A stretch of 64,000 nucleotides of DNA from Desulfosporosinus acididurans (GCF_001029285.1 NZ_LDZY01000011.1:62001-126000), one strand, 5' to 3'; shown: positions 44,558-53,889, counted from the first letter of the stretch. Numbers and translations: made by a program. The notes: a model not told the origin generated them from the sequence alone.

Positions 44558-44594
44558 CAGCCAGAGGCTCCCTTATAAAGGAAGCCTCTGGCTG
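44558..44594 (+). terminator. Hairpin after Uma2 copy 3
   Basis: CAGCCAGAGGCT and AGCCTCTGGCTG form a near-perfect stem 5 bp after the stop. It lacks a T-run. Confidence 0.55.
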
Positions 44595-44796
44595 CAGATA
44601 ACCGAAAGAGATTTCTGGAAAGGTCTATCACGCTGACCACAGAAGTCTTTTCTTTTTGCCATTATCTATGCTAATTGACGGAAATACAGCCATTAATTCA
44701 AGTTCCAGTGGGATTTGCTGAGCAATATCATACAAGATCTGCCTCAATAAAAATGTTATGCTTAGATAGAAATAAATTAAAGGAGTTATATAACAA

Positions 44797-45648
44797 ATGG
44801 TCAATGAGATCAGAAACATTTGCTATGATACGGATCTAAATATTGAGGCTTACCAATTTCTAGGCATCATGCAAAAATTCCCAAACCACTTTCACGATTA
44901 TTATGTCCTCGGCTTTATAGAGTCGGGCAAACGCTATCTGACCTGTAATAATCAGGATTATATTCTTAACGCCGGAAACATTACTATATTCAATCCTCAT
45001 GATACTCATGCCTGTGAACAAGTTGATGGCAAGGCCTTGGATTATAGATGTATCAATATAGAGCCTAATATAATGAGGCGAACTGCAGCGGAAATCACAG
45101 GCAATGACAGTCTGCCTCACTTTAAGCAGACAGTTCTTTATCACAATGAGCTTGCTGCCTCCCTGCGGGAACTCAATCTTATGATCTTCGAGGAAGAAAA
45201 TGATTTTATCAAGGAAGAGCTGTTTTTATTTCTCATCGAGCAATTAATCGAAGAATATTCCGATACAATTCCTAAATCGTTCTCACAAGAACCTACTACA
45301 GAGATAAAAACTGCTTGTGCTTATCTTGAGTCAAATTATGCCCAACCCATTACTTTGGATAAACTAAGCGAATTAACAGAGCTCAGCAAATATCATTTAC
45401 TCCGTTCGTTTACCCGTCAGAAAGGTATATCTCCCTACAGTTATCTCATTACAATCCGTATTAATAACGCGAAAAAGCTTTTAGAACAGGGTATGTCACC
45501 CTTAGATGTGGCTTTTCAAACAGGTTTCAGTGACCAGAGTCATTTTTCGAATTTCTTTAAAAAACTTATCGGCTTAACGCCCAAGCAGTACCTGAAAATT
45601 TTTCAAAACAATCCAAAACCTTTGCTGTCTATGGGAGAGGAGATTTAA
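44797..45648 (+). CDS. AraC-family transcriptional regulator
   Basis: A 283-aa protein. The N-terminal cupin-like sensor has FPNHFHDYYVLGFIESG and FNPHDTHACEQ. The C-terminal double HTH has ITLDKLSELTELSKYHLLRS and MSPLDVAFQTGFSDQSHFS followed by GLTPKQY. It ends 1 bp before the EamA transporter gene, so it probably regulates that transporter from the same transcript. The inducer is unknown. AGGAG precedes the ATG. Confidence 0.9.
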   Translation: MVNEIRNICYDTDLNIEAYQFLGIMQKFPNHFHDYYVLGFIESGKRYLTCNNQDYILNAGNITIFNPHDTHACEQVDGKALDYRCINIEPNIMRRTAAEITGNDSLPHFKQTVLYHNELAASLRELNLMIFEEENDFIKEELFLFLIEQLIEEYSDTIPKSFSQEPTTEIKTACAYLESNYAQPITLDKLSELTELSKYHLLRSFTRQKGISPYSYLITIRINNAKKLLEQGMSPLDVAFQTGFSDQSHFSNFFKKLIGLTPKQYLKIFQNNPKPLLSMGEEI

Positions 45649-45649
45649 T

Positions 45650-46555
45650 ATGGAGAACCATAAACTAGTTGCCGGCCATTTATCAGCACTCGGTACGATT
45701 CTGATTTGGGGAGTAACTTTTATATCCACGAAACTGTTGCTGAAGGACTTTACCCCGATTGAAATATTACTTTTCCGTTTTATTATCGGTTACATAGCTT
45801 TATTTCTCGTCTATCCCCATCGCTTGAAAACTAAAGACTTTAAGGAAGAACTTCTTTTTGCCCTATCAGGATTATGTGGTGTCACCTTATATTTTCTTCT
45901 GGAAAATATCGCACTTACGTTTACGCTGGCAGCAAATGTGGGTATTATTGTTTCTATTGCACCCTTATTCACAGCACTTTTGGCTTACTTTTTCGAGGGC
46001 GAAAATCTCCGCACAGAGTTTTTTATAGGCTTTATCGTCGCGATCATCGGGATAGTATTGGTTATGCTCAATGGCAGCTATTTTTTAAGGGTAAATCCTT
46101 TAGGGGATATATTAGCGTCCCTTGCGGCGATTGTTTGGGCAGTTTACTCTGTTTTAATGCGCAGAATCAGCAGATTTCACTATAATACCATTGGCTGTAC
46201 CCGCAAAGTTTTCTTCTATGGACTACTTTTTATGATCCCAGCTCTTTTCTTTGTACCCTTTCATTTTGATTATTATGCGTTTACAAAAGTACAAAATATG
46301 TTCAATCTCTTATTCTTGGGTTTAGGGGCTTCCGCAGTGTGCTTTGTCAGTTGGAATTGGTCTGTTAGTATTTTAGGAGCTGTAAAAACGAGTGTCTATA
46401 TCTATATTGTTCCTGTCATTACCATCGCGGCATCTGCTCTTATCCTCCATGAAATAATTACATGGGTTGCCTTTGTGGGAGTGCTCCTTACTTTGGCAGG
46501 GCTTTATGTTTCCGAGAGAAAAACAGTTAAGATTGTTAAACAAATCGATGTCTAG
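45650..46555 (+). CDS. EamA/DMT-family transporter
   Basis: A 301-aa protein with ten predicted TM helices in two EamA repeats (LIWGVTFISTKLLLKDFTP in the first, AIVWAVYSVLMRRISRF in the second). The C-terminus is a short charged tail. The family exports amino acids, metabolites or drugs. Pairing with an AraC regulator suggests inducible export. Fragments of this gene occur at 33.7 kb and 47.3 kb. Confidence 0.9.
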   Translation: MENHKLVAGHLSALGTILIWGVTFISTKLLLKDFTPIEILLFRFIIGYIALFLVYPHRLKTKDFKEELLFALSGLCGVTLYFLLENIALTFTLAANVGIIVSIAPLFTALLAYFFEGENLRTEFFIGFIVAIIGIVLVMLNGSYFLRVNPLGDILASLAAIVWAVYSVLMRRISRFHYNTIGCTRKVFFYGLLFMIPALFFVPFHFDYYAFTKVQNMFNLLFLGLGASAVCFVSWNWSVSILGAVKTSVYIYIVPVITIAASALILHEIITWVAFVGVLLTLAGLYVSERKTVKIVKQIDV

Positions 46556-47079
46556 ATATAGGTTCAGGAAGCAAAATGCTTTTTATGTTTATTTCCTCTT
46601 GGGTCAGATCGGCTATTTGCTGTGTTACCAGGATATCCTGCAATAATATGTATTTTGTGGAGATATCGGTAGCACCATGATTGACGGCACACTAGATATC
46701 TGTAATGAAAGCGGTGATTCAATGCTTATAATATAAGCATTGAATCACCTATTGGGGCCTTATGATCAGAGCAACTATTATTTTTTATTATTGCCGCAAT
46801 ATTAGATAAGCTAATTACGAAAAGTCCTCTTACTTACCTTTTTTGAATATTTATGAAAAATTATACCAATAACAATTGCTTTAATGGCAAACAAGCTTTA
46901 ATTGTCCTTACTGTGTTCGATACTTCAGGGATAAGTATGAGTGTAAAATTTCTATGCCGCAAAAATAGCCATAACAAAAAACTATTTGACAAATACATAA
47001 TTCAAATATGACACAGCCTAGGTATTGTGTTATTCTATAACTAAAGGAAATACCAAAAAAATTACGAGGGGGATTTCAA
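46556..47079. other. Intergenic region with a 16-bp hairpin and a possible protein scrap
   Basis: The stem GGTGATTCAATGCTTA/TAAGCATTGAATCACC lies at 46713-46749. On the minus strand (about 46565-46690) a protein-like stretch reads HGATDISTKYILLQD then TQQIADLTQEEINI, with no start and an upstream in-frame stop. It is probably the C-terminal scrap of a lost gene. TTGACA near 46984 may belong to the promoter of the next peptide. Confidence 0.4.
46713..46749. terminator. Perfect 16-bp stem-loop
   Basis: A 16-bp perfect stem with a 5-nt loop about 160 bp after the EamA stop. It has no T-run. Confidence 0.45.
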
Positions 47080-47232
47080 ATGCTATCAGGAATTTTGGGC
47101 ATTATTGTAATGATTGCTATCTATGGAGTTGTTATTATAGATTACAGGCAACAGAGCGCCTTGACAACTAAAGAAGTAAAATCTATGTTAAATAGAAAAA
47201 AAGTATTTAAGTTAAATAATCATATTGCCTAA
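47080..47232 (+). CDS. 50-aa single-pass membrane peptide
   Basis: ATG 47080 follows GAGGGGG 7 nt upstream. The peptide begins MLSGILGIIVMIAIYGVVII (one TM helix), then DYRQQSALTTKEVKS and a basic tail. A strong terminator follows 30 bp on, so it is a self-contained unit. I recognise no family. Size and layout recall small stress or sporulation membrane peptides. Confidence 0.65.
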   Translation: MLSGILGIIVMIAIYGVVIIDYRQQSALTTKEVKSMLNRKKVFKLNNHIA

Positions 47233-47260
47233 GAGGTGAAGCTATGAACATGACTAAATC

Positions 47261-47302
47261 AAGCTAATGGGTTTAAATAAACACCATTAGCTTTTTATTT
47301 TT
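47261..47302 (+). terminator. Intrinsic terminator of the 50-aa peptide gene
   Basis: AAGCTAATGG pairs perfectly with CCATTAGCTT and is followed by TTTATTTTT. Confidence 0.8.
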
Positions 47303-47320
47303 GTAAAAATCAGAATCACA

Positions 47321-47399
47321 GGCTTTATGTTTCCGAGTGAAAAACTATGATGCCTTGTTAAAGAGAACGATGCATAATTGTAGGTTCAGGAAGCAAAAT
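47321..47399 (+). pseudogene. EamA transporter gene fragment 2 (3' end)
   Basis: Matches 46500-46579, the last codons and downstream bases of the EamA gene, including GGTTCAGGAAGCAAAAT after the stop. The coding part has diverged and lost frame. Confidence 0.75.
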
Positions 47400-47432
47400 A
47401 CGAAGGTGGTGCGACATACGTTGCATACCTCC

Positions 47433-47465
47433 AAGAAGCCGGTTGCAACGTGTAGCCGGCTTCTA
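47433..47465 (-). terminator. Hairpin after the anti-sigma gene
   Basis: AGAAGCCGG and CCGGCTTCT pair over a 13-nt loop, 11 bp beyond the stop of the DUF4179 gene. Confidence 0.55.
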
Positions 47466-47475
47466 CCTTGAACGA

Positions 47476-48798
47476 TTATTTAATTTTCAGAGTCCAATTG
47501 CCATTAACTACAAACGTCGGCCAGTCCACGTCAAACTTAGCCTTTTTCAATTTCTCATTAAAATTGATACGCATTGTACATTCGTCACCTTGCCAAATGC
47601 TGTTGCCGCTTTGCACATCGTTACTGTAAAGATTAGCATCACGGACAGTAACCCCTGGGTTATTTCCTGTATTCAATGCAAATTTCAACTCGGCAGTCGT
47701 TGCGGAGGTTCTTTTTATACTTTTCAAGGTGATTTTTTGCAATTTCAGGTCGATTACCTGGCCGATTTGTTTTTCTTCATTCAACGACGGAATTGGTACC
47801 TCAAGATGACCAAGGGTCTTTTCGTAACCAACAAGCAGACTTGGGATTTTTAAATCTATTTCTTGACCGGCAGGAGCCTGGGATTCGAACTGAGTAACAG
47901 GTCTGCCAACAGCGTTTTTAGCCTCGGTGAACGTATAAACATGGTTATGTTTATCATAACCAAGGAGAGGATTAGTCATCGAGGAAGTCCCGCCGCATGT
48001 AGTGCCATTTTCATTTTTAAACGTATCTGTCGCAGTTTTTTGCGCTGGTTCTCCAATGCTCTCCAATTTAAGATCCTGGTCATTAAAACTCGTTAAAATC
48101 TGCACACCCTTAGCCGTTTTCTGATAACCAACCTTTACCCAATCGATATTCGATTTTTCAGCAGGTATAATTTCTCCGCTGCCAACTACGGACGTACCTC
48201 CTGTTAAATGAATAGTATAATTTTTTCCGCCGATCATTAATTTTAGTTCCTGTGAGGGCGTGAACACATAGTTCTGCTCCGCTTCATTCCAAAAGCTGAT
48301 GGACAGTTGACCATTGTCAGTACTGTAACCGCCCGGTTTATATAGTTTGCCGCTTTGGGTAGTAACGGATATTTCAGGGAGTTTATCTTCTTTTAAAGGA
48401 TACGTTAAATTCATTTCCAATTTATCCTTTGTAAAGATAACGTTCTCTAGTTTGCTTCCCTCAGCCAATTGCACAGGGGATTTCAAATAGTAAGCACTTC
48501 CATCGGCAACCGTTGAATAAACTACTTTTTGATTGAAAAACGATTTGACAAAATCCGAAATTTCTCCGGCATAGGCGGTCGATGCGCCGATCGCTATAAT
48601 TAAACAGGCTGCTGCAATAGGATAAATTCTTTTTCTTTTCAGTTTCATTTTTGACTGCTCCTTATTTAGCTTAGTAAACGCTTTTTTAGTAATAGAATCC
48701 AGGTCAATGTCCATGCCGCTCATTAACTCATCCAATTCTTCGGTCAGGAGATCATTATCCAGATTTTGCATCAGTTCCTGCATCTGCTTTTCAGTCAT
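47476..48798 (-). CDS. DUF4179 domain anti-sigma factor
   Basis: A 440-aa protein. The short cytoplasmic N-terminus (ELDELMSGMDIDLDSITKKA) leads to one TM near residues 55-75 (IYPIAAACLIIAIGASTAYA) and a large outside domain of the DUF4179 type. Such proteins hold an ECF sigma factor until an envelope signal arrives. The gene overlaps the sigma gene by 8 nt. The outside region contains tryptophan/glycine-rich beta segments and no obvious enzyme motif. Confidence 0.85.
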   Translation of the reverse strand: MTEKQMQELMQNLDNDLLTEELDELMSGMDIDLDSITKKAFTKLNKEQSKMKLKRKRIYPIAAACLIIAIGASTAYAGEISDFVKSFFNQKVVYSTVADGSAYYLKSPVQLAEGSKLENVIFTKDKLEMNLTYPLKEDKLPEISVTTQSGKLYKPGGYSTDNGQLSISFWNEAEQNYVFTPSQELKLMIGGKNYTIHLTGGTSVVGSGEIIPAEKSNIDWVKVGYQKTAKGVQILTSFNDQDLKLESIGEPAQKTATDTFKNENGTTCGGTSSMTNPLLGYDKHNHVYTFTEAKNAVGRPVTQFESQAPAGQEIDLKIPSLLVGYEKTLGHLEVPIPSLNEEKQIGQVIDLKLQKITLKSIKRTSATTAELKFALNTGNNPGVTVRDANLYSNDVQSGNSIWQGDECTMRINFNEKLKKAKFDVDWPTFVVNGNWTLKIK

Positions 48799-49336
48799 AA
48801 GCCAAAACCTCCTTAATTATCTTTCTGCCGCGTAACAGCCTGTTGTCAACCGCCGAGCGACTTAGCCCCAAGGACTGCATAATGTCGCTAATTTTCTCGT
48901 TGCAAAAATACCTGCGGATAAATAGTTCTTTATCCGTTTCGTTAAAGCTATTGATTGTTTCCAGCAGCTTTTTTTGCGTTTCCCGGTCGATGATCTGTTT
49001 TTCAACGGTATTCGGCTCTTCAGGCTGATAATCATCAATGTTTTCGACGTGACTTTTTTTAAATTTGCGCTTATAAGTAAGGGCCTTATATTTTGTAAGG
49101 ATTAAAATCCAAGTTTTAAAATTACTTCGTTCGCTGTCAAATTCGTTGATTTTTTGCCAGACCTCAAAGAAGACATCGGCGACACACTCTTCTATGTCTT
49201 CTTTGCTGTTGCCGATGTTTAAAATATTATAGGTTAAATAATAAACAGGCTTAGTGTATTCTTTAATTAAGTCCCTATAAGCGTTTAAGTTTCGCTTTTT
49301 TATTTCAGATATGAGCTCACTCTCTGAAAAGACCAT
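48791..49336 (-). CDS. ECF RNA polymerase sigma factor
   Basis: Start ATG 49336 (MVFSESELISEIKKRN) with AAAGGAG 8 nt upstream; 181 aa. Sigma-70 region 2 is visible in DIEECVADVFFEVWQKINEF and FKTWILILTKYKALTYKR. Region 4 is in LFIRRYFCNEKISDIMQSLG and SRSAVDNRLLRGRK. It is co-transcribed with its membrane anti-sigma partner and most likely responds to cell-envelope stress. Confidence 0.9.
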   Translation of the reverse strand: MVFSESELISEIKKRNLNAYRDLIKEYTKPVYYLTYNILNIGNSKEDIEECVADVFFEVWQKINEFDSERSNFKTWILILTKYKALTYKRKFKKSHVENIDDYQPEEPNTVEKQIIDRETQKKLLETINSFNETDKELFIRRYFCNEKISDIMQSLGLSRSAVDNRLLRGRKIIKEVLAYD

Positions 49337-49530
49337 TTTTTCATCTCCTTTCATAGACTACTACGTTTTCTATCTCCAAATTCTCTTAAAGATCTTGATA
49401 AAAAATGCGCAGGATTTAGTTAAATGTACTATTCATTAATTGTAGCAGATTCCTTGTCTGTAAATTTTTTGCATATTTTTATAAATACACCTACTAAAAA
49501 GCTCTCTCCCCTACGTAATATATAATAGAA

Positions 49531-49560
49531 CCACAGGTCAGTGGCGCCGCTGACCTGTGG
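49531..49560. promoter_or_regulatory. 30-bp near-perfect palindrome at the start of the small secreted protein transcript
   Basis: CCACAGGTCAGTGGC and GCCGCTGACCTGTGG differ from perfect symmetry at one position. It lies a few bases after a TATAAT (49521) and 35 bp before the ATG. It may be an operator or a 5' stabilising hairpin. Confidence 0.55.
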
Positions 49561-49594
49561 AGTATACAAAAGATTTAAAAGGGAGCGTAAATTT

Positions 49595-49822
49595 ATGAAA
49601 AAAATTATTTTAACGGTCCTAAGTATAGTCATGCTGTCTCAAGTAATAATGGTTCCTGTTGCGTTTGCTAAAACAGGGGGAAACCAAGATCGAATCAGAC
49701 TCCATGATCAGACAAAGGATCAAATTAGGGATCAGAAGCAGGATGGAAGCTGCCAGGTATCAGCTGATCTATTAAGACTTCAGATCAAAGATCGGCTGCA
49801 TGACGGAAGCTGCAAATTATAA
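49595..49822 (+). CDS. Small secreted protein with repeated DGSC motif
   Basis: ATG 49595 follows GGGAG; 75 aa. A signal peptide (MKKIILTVLSIVMLSQVIM, cleavage near VAFAKT) leads to a ~50-aa mature part rich in Asp, Gln, Arg and Lys. The mature part has two cysteines in QDGSCQVS and HDGSCKL, which could form a disulfide. No family is recognised. It lies divergently from the ECF sigma gene and may be a target of it (inference). Confidence 0.7.
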   Translation: MKKIILTVLSIVMLSQVIMVPVAFAKTGGNQDRIRLHDQTKDQIRDQKQDGSCQVSADLLRLQIKDRLHDGSCKL

Positions 49823-49938
49823 AGATAGCCGTCATAATCATTAACTAAAACCTCATTCAAATCTATCACTCTAAAAAACAATAGGTTTCGTCCAACGACA
49901 AAGTACAAATCCATTTCAAAACGTGAGCAGCACTTATC

Positions 49939-49986
49939 AAGACACGAGAAGGAGCGAAATAATAACTTCGCTCCTTCTCGTGTCTT
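49939..49986. terminator. Bidirectional terminator with 20-bp stem
   Basis: AAGACACGAGAAGGAGCGAA pairs perfectly with its complement across 8 nt. It separates the convergent small secreted protein gene and yaaA. Confidence 0.75.
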
Positions 49987-50068
49987 GCCTTTATTTTCTT
50001 CATCAATATCTATAAATCTAGAAATCTAGGTGTTAAACTATTCCTATTTTTTCACAGTTCGACTACGC

Positions 50069-50824
50069 CTAATCCGAGCTCCGTTTAATTAAAAATACTA
50101 TAGTCCTGCTATTCGACAGCTCATCGTTATACACAAAACCAAGTCTATTAAACTCTTTGATTTTATCTAAATCTTCAACAGCATTTTCAGCCATGAAACG
50201 CACCATTTCTCCGCGGGCCATTTTCACATATACTCCCTTTTCGATAAGTTTACCGTTGATCAGCTCACCGAATTTGCAGGTAACATAATTAACGTTGGCA
50301 CTCAAGTATTTATCAACTGTTTTGCTGTACTCAGCCGAAGCAAGATTCAAAATCGTAGTATCGTTCTGGGTTAAGTCCCGGTAAATATCATCTTTCCAAT
50401 AGTCATAGAGATTTTGACAAAATGTCGTCTTCAACTTGGCCTGCATTTCCAAGCGATAAGGAACAACACCGTCGAAAGGTTTCAATATCCCATAAAATCC
50501 GGACAAAATCCGCAGATGACTTTCGATGTAGTCAAAATAGTCGTACTCAAAAACCTGTGGTGCCATGTACTTGTACTGAATACCATCGTAAGCTAAAACG
50601 GCTGGGTTTGTATAACCGCACAAGTCCATGTTTTGATAACGGTCATAATTCAGCCTTGCTATCTCATCGTTACAACAAAGCAGCTTTTTAAGGTCCTCGT
50701 ATGTGAGGCTTCGCAGATATTCTTTCAGCCTTTGGGCTTTTTCGAGAAATACAGGGGCATTGCGGGGCGGAAGAAAATCAGCGTCTATATTCATTTTCTT
50801 GGCCGGTGAGATAATAAGTTTCAA
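50069..50824 (-). CDS. yaaA: Peroxide stress protein YaaA (UPF0246)
   Basis: A 251-aa protein with the family start KLIISPAKKMN, then PAVLAYDGIQYKYMAP and SGFYGILKPFDGVVPYRLEM, and ending LGFVYNDELSNSRTIVFLI. The TTG start at 50824 has AAAGGA 9 nt upstream. YaaA lowers free iron and protects DNA under peroxide stress in E. coli. It forms a HhH-related DNA-binding fold. The gene is monocistronic. Confidence 0.92.
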   Translation of the reverse strand: MKLIISPAKKMNIDADFLPPRNAPVFLEKAQRLKEYLRSLTYEDLKKLLCCNDEIARLNYDRYQNMDLCGYTNPAVLAYDGIQYKYMAPQVFEYDYFDYIESHLRILSGFYGILKPFDGVVPYRLEMQAKLKTTFCQNLYDYWKDDIYRDLTQNDTTILNLASAEYSKTVDKYLSANVNYVTCKFGELINGKLIEKGVYVKMARGEMVRFMAENAVEDLDKIKEFNRLGFVYNDELSNSRTIVFLIKRSSD

Positions 50825-51163
50825 GTATTTTCATCCTTTATTACGCTGTGATCTGAATTATTGTGAACTCTTAAGGTTATTCTTCTGAACTCAAGGTAGC
50901 GTAGACCGGGAGAATTTATCCCAGCCCAATCAAGCAAAGATACTGCCACGCCTATGTTCATAATTCAGATCATATTTCAGAATAATAATAACAAATAAGC
51001 GGTCATGCGAAAAGTATTTATTTTCGGCGAAGGAGGACTCTACCCCACCTGAAGTTAACGAAGGCCCCACCCGCTTATAGAAGTGAGTGGCTATCCCTCA
51101 GACCGTCAAACTCACAAAAATATATTCCTCGCCAGCGACCTGAGAGCTCTTGCTTCTGTATTA
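50825..51163. other. Intergenic region with a dispersed palindromic repeat
   Basis: No gene is seen. A copy of the dispersed CCCCACT.AGTGGG-type repeat lies at 51049-51092. Confidence 0.5.
51049..51092 (-). repeat. Dispersed palindromic repeat P, copy 1
   Basis: CTGAAGTTAACGAAGG followed by a diverged CCACCCGCTTATAGAAGTGAG hairpin. Related copies lie at 53371, 58548 and 63252. The shape resembles IS200/IS605-type end hairpins. Confidence 0.6.
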
Positions 51164-52861
51164 TTAGACGTCAAAAGAACCGACTGTGTTAGCTAACGCG
51201 TCAGCATTTCTTCCGAGCTCTCCCATAGATTGATTGATTTTTTCAAGCTCTTCGGATACTCCTACTGCAGCCGAAGAAACTTCTTCTGCTCCCGCCGCAC
51301 CTTGGCTGATTGTCTGTGTTACGTTATTTATTGCAACAGCTACTGCATTAACCATATTGAATAGTGCCTGAGCTATCATTGCAAATTCATCAGTCATATT
51401 TAGCACACTGCTCGCATCGTGTTCGTATTGATTGCCTGTTTCCATCATTTTTTTATAATCCTGCGTAACGACATCATTAATAAATCGAAGGGTATTCTCT
51501 GCGCCAACGGAAAGCGCCGTCTGCGCTTGAATCACTTTGTCGACTAGTTCTTCAATCTCCTTTACCGTCTGGGAAGATTGCTCCGCCAATTTTCGAACTT
51601 CATCAGCTACTACCGCAAAGCCACGCCCGCTTTCGCCCGCCCTGGCCGCTTCAATAGCTGCGTTTAAGGCAAGCAAATTCGTCTGATCGGCAATAATAGA
51701 AATCCCCTTTGTCAGTTCGCCTATCTTCTGAACTACTATGGATTCTTCTATTGCCTTTTCTAGTCCCCTTTTTTCTCTCTCGTATATAGCTTCTGCCTTA
51801 GCTTGAGCATCCAGCGCCTCTTTCTTCAAGGCACGCGCGCGTGCCTCAATATTTTGCGCTTCAATATTTCCTCCTCTGGCCTTGTCATTCAACTCTGAAA
51901 TTGAGTTTTTTAGTTCATCACTGGAGGCCGAGATTTCTTCAGCGGCTGCAGCAATTTCCTGAAATCCACCAGCGATCTGTTCGGTTGAAGCAGCGATTTC
52001 TTCAGAACTGCTGGCAACATTATTTACGGCTTCAACTGAACTTGTTACAGCTGTATTGACTTCTTCTGTGGTAGTGATGGATCGAAGAACCATTTCTTTT
52101 AAATTTCTTTGCATTGTATTCAGTGCCTCTATCAATGTCCCAACTTCATCTTGAAGTTTAAAATCAATCGGCTCTGCCAATAAATTACCCGCAGCAATTT
52201 GTTCCGCAAATCTTGTCGAAGTGATAATCGGTTTCGCTATACCCCGTCCTATTAATATTGCAATTACTATTCCAACAATAACTGCTGCGATTAAAGCGAA
52301 TAATAACGTGTAAATGAACCCGATCATTTCGGCGTCAATTTTATCACTTTGTGCAAGCAACTCTTTCTCATGTTTTTGCATAATCCCTCTGGCAAGCGAA
52401 TCAAGTGTATCCATCTTGCTGCCTAAAGCAGCATCCGCAATCATTAATTTATCCTTACTTCCTGTCTTCCAAGCAGGTACAAAAAGATTATGAAACGTAT
52501 CAACATAGTCTTTTTGTAAGGCTATAATCCGGGCAAATGTATCTCGACTATTTTGAGTAACAAATAAATTTTGAATTTTCTCCTTATCTGTATTAAACTT
52601 ATCGACTTGCTGGTTAAATGAATCAATATATTTCGTATCATTATAGAACGCGAGATTCATCGAGGCGCTGTCCGCTCCATCCAGATCTGTCCCCATATCT
52701 TTAAGTCCTCTTACAACTGTATCACTGATTGTAAAACTATGTACACTGTTCTTAACGGCATTGGCCATATAAAACAAATAGCAGGTTACTCCAATAAATA
52801 TTAAAAGAACTAAGCCAAATGAAGCCATGATCTTTGTGCCTATTTTTTTGAATTTAAACAT
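51164..52861 (-). CDS. Methyl-accepting chemotaxis protein
   Basis: A 565-aa receptor with ATG after GAGGAG. TM1 is near residues 10-30. An outside four-helix bundle (4HB_MCP type) follows, then TM2 near 180-205 and HAMP ([20 protein letters not shown]). A long signalling coiled coil has the hairpin tip [19 protein letters not shown], then [20 protein letters not shown]. The segment before the tip ([19 protein letters not shown]) is unusually Ala/Lys/Glu-rich. It passes ligand binding to CheA. The ligand is unknown. It is not near other chemotaxis genes. Confidence 0.92.
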   Translation of the reverse strand: MFKFKKIGTKIMASFGLVLLIFIGVTCYLFYMANAVKNSVHSFTISDTVVRGLKDMGTDLDGADSASMNLAFYNDTKYIDSFNQQVDKFNTDKEKIQNLFVTQNSRDTFARIIALQKDYVDTFHNLFVPAWKTGSKDKLMIADAALGSKMDTLDSLARGIMQKHEKELLAQSDKIDAEMIGFIYTLLFALIAAVIVGIVIAILIGRGIAKPIITSTRFAEQIAAGNLLAEPIDFKLQDEVGTLIEALNTMQRNLKEMVLRSITTTEEVNTAVTSSVEAVNNVASSSEEIAASTEQIAGGFQEIAAAAEEISASSDELKNSISELNDKARGGNIEAQNIEARARALKKEALDAQAKAEAIYEREKRGLEKAIEESIVVQKIGELTKGISIIADQTNLLALNAAIEAARAGESGRGFAVVADEVRKLAEQSSQTVKEIEELVDKVIQAQTALSVGAENTLRFINDVVTQDYKKMMETGNQYEHDASSVLNMTDEFAMIAQALFNMVNAVAVAINNVTQTISQGAAGAEEVSSAAVGVSEELEKINQSMGELGRNADALANTVGSFDV

Positions 52862-53370
52862 AGTATATTTCTCCTCGAAAGTTAATAATTCACTTCTACA
52901 TCAATCAAGTATAAAAAGTTCCAGTACCGTTACTACTAATTGTTCCTCAAGAAGGATCGCTATCTTAAACTGGACCGCACAGAAGCATTTTGTAAACTCA
53001 TTACATAAATTCGGCTATCATGATACAAGTTAAGTAACAAACCAATTGATATGTCTAATCACCTCCTGATCAACCTGATCATAAATAAGAAATTTATTGT
53101 TTGCTATGTTATTGAATTTTTAAAACGCATTCTTTTCTCACATCTAAGAATAGCGCTACTTGGAAAGGGTCGCTTTAAATAGAGAGTAATCGATCACTCT
53201 CTTATTCATTATCCTTCTATTATTCGCTATATTTAGATACTTTCCTTCTTTATTAGACAATATATTTAGTTATTGTCTAATTTCGTATACAATATGATCG
53301 TCCTCAATTACGGAAATCTTTATATGGTCAATGAAAATCAGATTGTAAACATCCATAAAAATACCTAGGC
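52862..53370. other. Intergenic region upstream of the chemoreceptor
   Basis: AT-rich, no supported gene. A weak hairpin (AGAGAGT/ACTCTCT) lies near 53180. An AGGAGGTGA-like run on the minus strand near 53060 is not followed by a start codon. Confidence 0.4.
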
Positions 53371-53420
53371 CCTGAAGTTAACGAAGGACCACCCCCACTT
53401 ATAGAAGTGAGGGGCTTAAA
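53371..53420 (-). repeat. Dispersed palindromic repeat P, copy 2
   Basis: CCTGAAGTTAACGAAGGACC then CCCCCACTTATAGAAGTGAG and GGGCTTAAA. This is the reverse orientation of the copy at 63252. Confidence 0.65.
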
Positions 53421-53426
53421 ACCGGA

Positions 53427-53468
53427 TAAAAAACGAAGCCAGTGCTAAAGTCACTGGCTTCGTTTTTT
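53427..53468. terminator. Bidirectional terminator
   Basis: AACGAAGCCAGTG and CACTGGCTTCGTT pair over 7 nt, with A-run and T-run on the two sides. Confidence 0.75.
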
Positions 53469-53479
53469 CCTTTCAGCAT

Positions 53480-53683
53480 AAACATGTGCACACCCGCAGA
53501 CTGCCAACCCATTTTCCGGATTCAACGGATCCAAGCTTATCTCCTCTGCCAACGGACTCTCCCTCTTGAGGAAGCTCTAAATAAAGAATATCGACTATAT
53601 TGCTTTGCCCATAATCCGAAAGGCCGATAAGTGCTTCTCCATCCTTGACCTTAAACTGCCAGTCACTTTGAGGATCTTGCTCA
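53480..53683 (-). pseudogene. Truncated GcvH-like lipoyl carrier protein gene
   Basis: The minus strand reads DWQFKVKDGEALIGLSDYGQ, then IVDILYLELPQEGESVGRGD and KLGSVESGKWVGSLRV. This is a GcvH-like fold with the lipoylation-site Lys in ESGK. The protein then breaks down into VCTCLC and a stop. The N-terminus is missing. It is fused in the DNA to a lipoate ligase remnant, so a lipoyl-protein pair once stood here. Confidence 0.75.
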
Positions 53684-53850
53684 TGGCGTTATAGTCAAAA
53701 TTCAAAAGAAGATTGCCCACATAGGCAGTACAATTCCCGATATCACCACAGGCATTTCCAGAACACTTGCGTCCTTTAATGGTAATATCTGCTGGAGGCT
53801 TGAGTTTTGCTGGAAGGCCCAAATATTGGCAGGCAGAAATAGCCGGCTGT
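53672..53850 (-). pseudogene. Fragment of a lipoate-protein ligase gene
   Basis: Reads CQYLGLPAKLKPPADITIKG, then RKCSGNACGDIGNCTAYVGN and LLLNFDYNAMSKILKV. The IKGRKCSGNA motif corresponds to the GRKISGNAQ of LplA/biotin-lipoate ligases. Both ends are missing. A 110-codon frame covers it but continues out of frame into the GcvH remnant. Confidence 0.7.
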
Positions 53851-53889
53851 AAAAATTTTTCGCAATGAAAAAAATCAAAATATGTTAGG

